The notes beneath the pieces are model-generated. The model was not told the DNA's origin. It worked only from the letters and a program-made list of their open reading frames with translations, and did not search any database. A stretch of DNA of 64,000 nucleotides, taken from Tritrichomonas musculus. Lineage: Eukaryota; Parabasalia; Tritrichomonadida; Tritrichomonadidae. Made by a program: the position numbers and the translations under genes. Below, in pieces: positions 61,530-64,000 of this stretch; the stretch's first letter is position 1; every line of letters starts with the position of its first letter. The DNA is taken from assembly GCA_039105265.1 (NCBI GenBank), contig JAPFFF010000003.1, forward strand, positions 6,076,001-6,140,000. Reading direction: 5' to 3'.

Positions 61530-63855
61530 ATGAATATAGCAAATTTTGAAGATTCAGCATTGTGTGAAGAAAAATTAGTTAAAAAAAGACGAGCTCCAAT
61601 GATTTTTGATGATATTGATGTCATCATACCCACACATCCAAACGATTTCAAGAATATTTCAAAAAATTATATAAACGAGCAAGATTTTAATACAGATCTG
61701 GAGAAAAAACAAGAACAAGATAGAGACAGGGATAGAGATCGGAGTAGAAGACATGACCTACATCGCGATAATAAATTTGTGATTCCTCAAATCAGTTCAT
61801 TACATGAGATAATTCAGAAAAATGATTCTGCATCTGATTTAATTTCATATTTATCATATTTTACCGAATGTTTGGATTCATTATTTGAAAATAACTTCCG
61901 TCAAAATTCAATTGATTTTTCAAAAGTTTCTGATATTAAAAATTCTGTTGATAAATGGTTCATGGAACATTCTAATGAAAATATAAATAACCAATTATGT
62001 TTATAAAAGATTTGAAAATGAAAAAATATAGAAATATAGAAAATGAAATGCAAAGTAAAGAAGAATACTCTTCAGCAATAAAAGATTTGAAAATGAAAAA
62101 TATGAGAAAAAGCAAAGAAAGCAAGTATTTTAAAAAAGAAATGATATCATCAAATGCTCAGATTAGACTTATAAAAAGTAAAATGCAAAAACTTATTGAA
62201 GAAAGAGATGCTGTAAAAAGGGAACTTCATGCTATTTTTGATAAAGATAAACCAATTCAAGATTTTTTAGATGAAATTGAAAAGAACGAAGAGTTTGGAC
62301 CACAAGAATTAACTGAATCATTGATTAAAGAATTATTAAAAAATTATTCAATAATTCCAAGAGGAAGACGTTATACTAAAACAATGAAATCAATTAGTTT
62401 CATCATTTATTCATATTCACCTATTGCCTATAAAACACTAGCTCAATATTTTCCATTTCCATCCGAAAAAACTGTTACAGAATGTTTCAAATCACAAATG
62501 AAAGAAACAAAAAACAATTTATTAAATTTAAGCCAACTAAAAGTTATATTAGATAAATTGCACGGTATTTATACAGACGATAAAAATGAGGAAATTCCTT
62601 CTGTCCTTGCAGTTGATGCTGCAGCAATGAAACCAAATTCTGATGGGAAAAAAGCATTTTTCGGCTTTGAAATCCAACCAGTTAATTTGAATCATAAAAA
62701 AAAATTATTTATGTAGAAGAAAAGCAAAATGGACGATTTGATCCAGACATTTTAGGTAAATTGGATATAATTCGAGAAAAATGTAAACAGTGCAAATTTT
62801 CTATCATTATGAATGCCACTGATGGCGATACTAAAACCAATATTTTGCATAAGGAATTACAAGATTATTTGGATTTGAATAAATCAGATTATGATGAAAG
62901 AGTTGAAAAGTTGAAAGATTTTCCCAAAGCTCTTCCTGTTAGCGATTTACTACATTTATTAAAATCAATGAGAAGAAAAATTCTAAGACATAAAATTATG
63001 ATGACAAAGACTAGTCCATGCATTGATTTTAATAAAGAAAGAGAAATTCTAAGAATGTCTAAATATTATCATGAAATTGTTGAATCTACAAATCCTTTAG
63101 AGACCATGAAAGATAATTTGGCATTAATGATAATAAATACCGAAAATCTTTTACTTTTCATGCAAAATGAACATTATCAATTTTTCACTCTTCTATTCGT
63201 TGAAGTATTAATACTAACAGTAATTCAGGCAAAAAAATTATCTATTGAGTGTAGAATAGATTTGTGCAGAATATGCTATAATTGTATCACTAACCTTCAA
63301 AATAACTGTTTCAAAAAACAACGCTCTAGTAAAAAAAGTGCGAATTTTGTTAGCTTTTTAGATAATAAAACTTATTAACGAATGAGAAATAATTTATTGT
63401 GCTATGCATACGCATTCAAGCATTATGGAAGAGAGTTATCAACTGATACATTGAGCTCGCATCCATTAGAACTTACATTTGGTGATATCAGAAGAGGATC
63501 CAATGGAAACGATACCTCTGAAATGGCAATTCATAGTGTGGCGAAATCGTTTATTCGCGATGATCTAATGAATCAATTTGGAAAGAATGTTTCACCTACT
63601 AGAGGAAGAAGTTATATCGCTGGAAGTTCATATAAAGATGGCTGGAGCATAAATTTACCTAATGATATCGATACTTGCTCAATTCAAGACGAAATTATTC
63701 AAATTGCAAATGGAAAACTAAGTTTTGAGCAATTTAAAAGCACTAATACATGGAAATTATCAATATTTTTAAAGGATAATGTTGATACAATTGTTCCAAA
63801 TTTATCTGGTAATAATTCAGGAGCAAGAATCATTGATCGATATCATAATTTATAA
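61530..63855 (+). pseudogene. P-element/THAP9-like transposase gene, broken into frames
   Basis: Four adjacent plus-strand pieces (61530-62006, 61997-62716, 62761-63378, 63382-63855) read as one gene with two frameshifts (near 62000 and in an A-run near 62697) and one in-frame stop (63376). Order: an N-terminal part with a (RD)n run; a coiled coil (about 62075-62240) like the leucine zipper of P elements; then SFIIYSYSPIAYKTLAQYFP and FPSEKTV, the 'YSP.AY..L...LPSP.T' block; then SVLAVDAAAMKPN with a candidate catalytic Asp; and near the C-terminus HPLELTFGDIRRGSNGNDTS, matching the 'DPLENFFG.IR..GG.NDNPT' block of P/THAP9 transposases. No THAP zinc finger seen. Family call is by eye. The right end of the element may lie beyond 64000. 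Confidence 0.65.
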
Positions 63856-64000
63856 AATTAAGAATATTTTTGGAATTAAAAATGATTATTATTTTAAAAT
63901 TCGTTAAATATTAATATTAGATGTTAAATGAAACCATTTTTTAATATAAAAAGTAATGATACAATATATTATCTTGTGGCCATTTTAAATTTACTGGAAA
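63856..64000. other. Right-edge sequence after the P-like transposase
   Basis: AT-rich 145 bases. No inverted copy of any end found to the left; the element terminus is probably outside the window. Confidence 0.4.

Overview
The window reads as AT-rich nuclear DNA of a parabasalid protist, most likely a Tritrichomonas/Trichomonas-type flagellate. Reasons: long uninterrupted genes (one of 9.6 kb) with no visible introns; stop codons often embedded in TAAA; short 5' leaders, some starting with a TCA(C/T)(T/A)-like initiator next to the ATG; a hydrogenosome-type acetate:succinate CoA-transferase; BspA-like LRR_5 proteins; a HYDIN-like axoneme protein; and a BTB-like/F5-8C protein family that I associate with trichomonads. 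Species is inferred, not shown.

Layout. 1-141: 5' end of a BspA-like gene running off the left edge. 142-3791: gene-free AT-rich DNA with two inverted-repeat elements. 3792-7576: RING E3 ligase with a C-terminal membrane anchor, ABCA-type half transporter, tiny membrane protein. 7577-9506: spacer with a 709-bp transposon flanked by an 8-bp target duplication. 9507-20803: CoA-transferase, then the opposite-strand HYDIN-like giant. 20804-22191: spacer holding a 977-bp transposon with an 8-bp duplication. 22192-25829: a 390-aa conserved unknown, a 180-aa unknown and a BTB-like/F5-8C protein. 25930-26400: cysteine-rich pseudogene. 26632-40780: Sec7 ARF-GEF, a VWA+E2+U-box fusion, a type II membrane protein and glycogen debranching enzyme. 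41304-42340: Sel1-repeat pseudogene and short duplications. 42434-52519: two BspA-like LRR genes, a TA-flanked MITE, a SHIPPO-like protein, a BAR/SH3-like protein, a papain-family protease and a SAPS-like protein, all on the minus strand.

From about 52.5 kb to the right edge the window is a transposon graveyard: a 93%-identical palindromic element, a decayed coding relic, a 4.7-kb pogo-like transposon with TA duplications and a broken DDE transposase, a 1.4-kb element nested in it with 103-bp arms and a 29-bp minisatellite, and at the right edge a P-element/THAP9-like transposase gene broken into frames.

Two observations stand out. First, a single 1067-aa protein (31368-34571) appears to carry a VWA domain with a MIDAS motif, an E2 ubiquitin-conjugating domain with HPN and a catalytic-position cysteine, and a U-box, which would make it a one-chain E2-E3. 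Second, three unrelated non-autonomous elements share 8-bp target duplications, the length P-type transposases make, and the window also holds a P-like transposase. A 306-bp MITE shares terminal sequence with the pogo-like element. Functionally the host genes cover ubiquitin signalling, Golgi traffic, glycogen use, hydrogenosomal acetate production, flagellar structure and surface/secreted functions; they do not form an operon-like unit.
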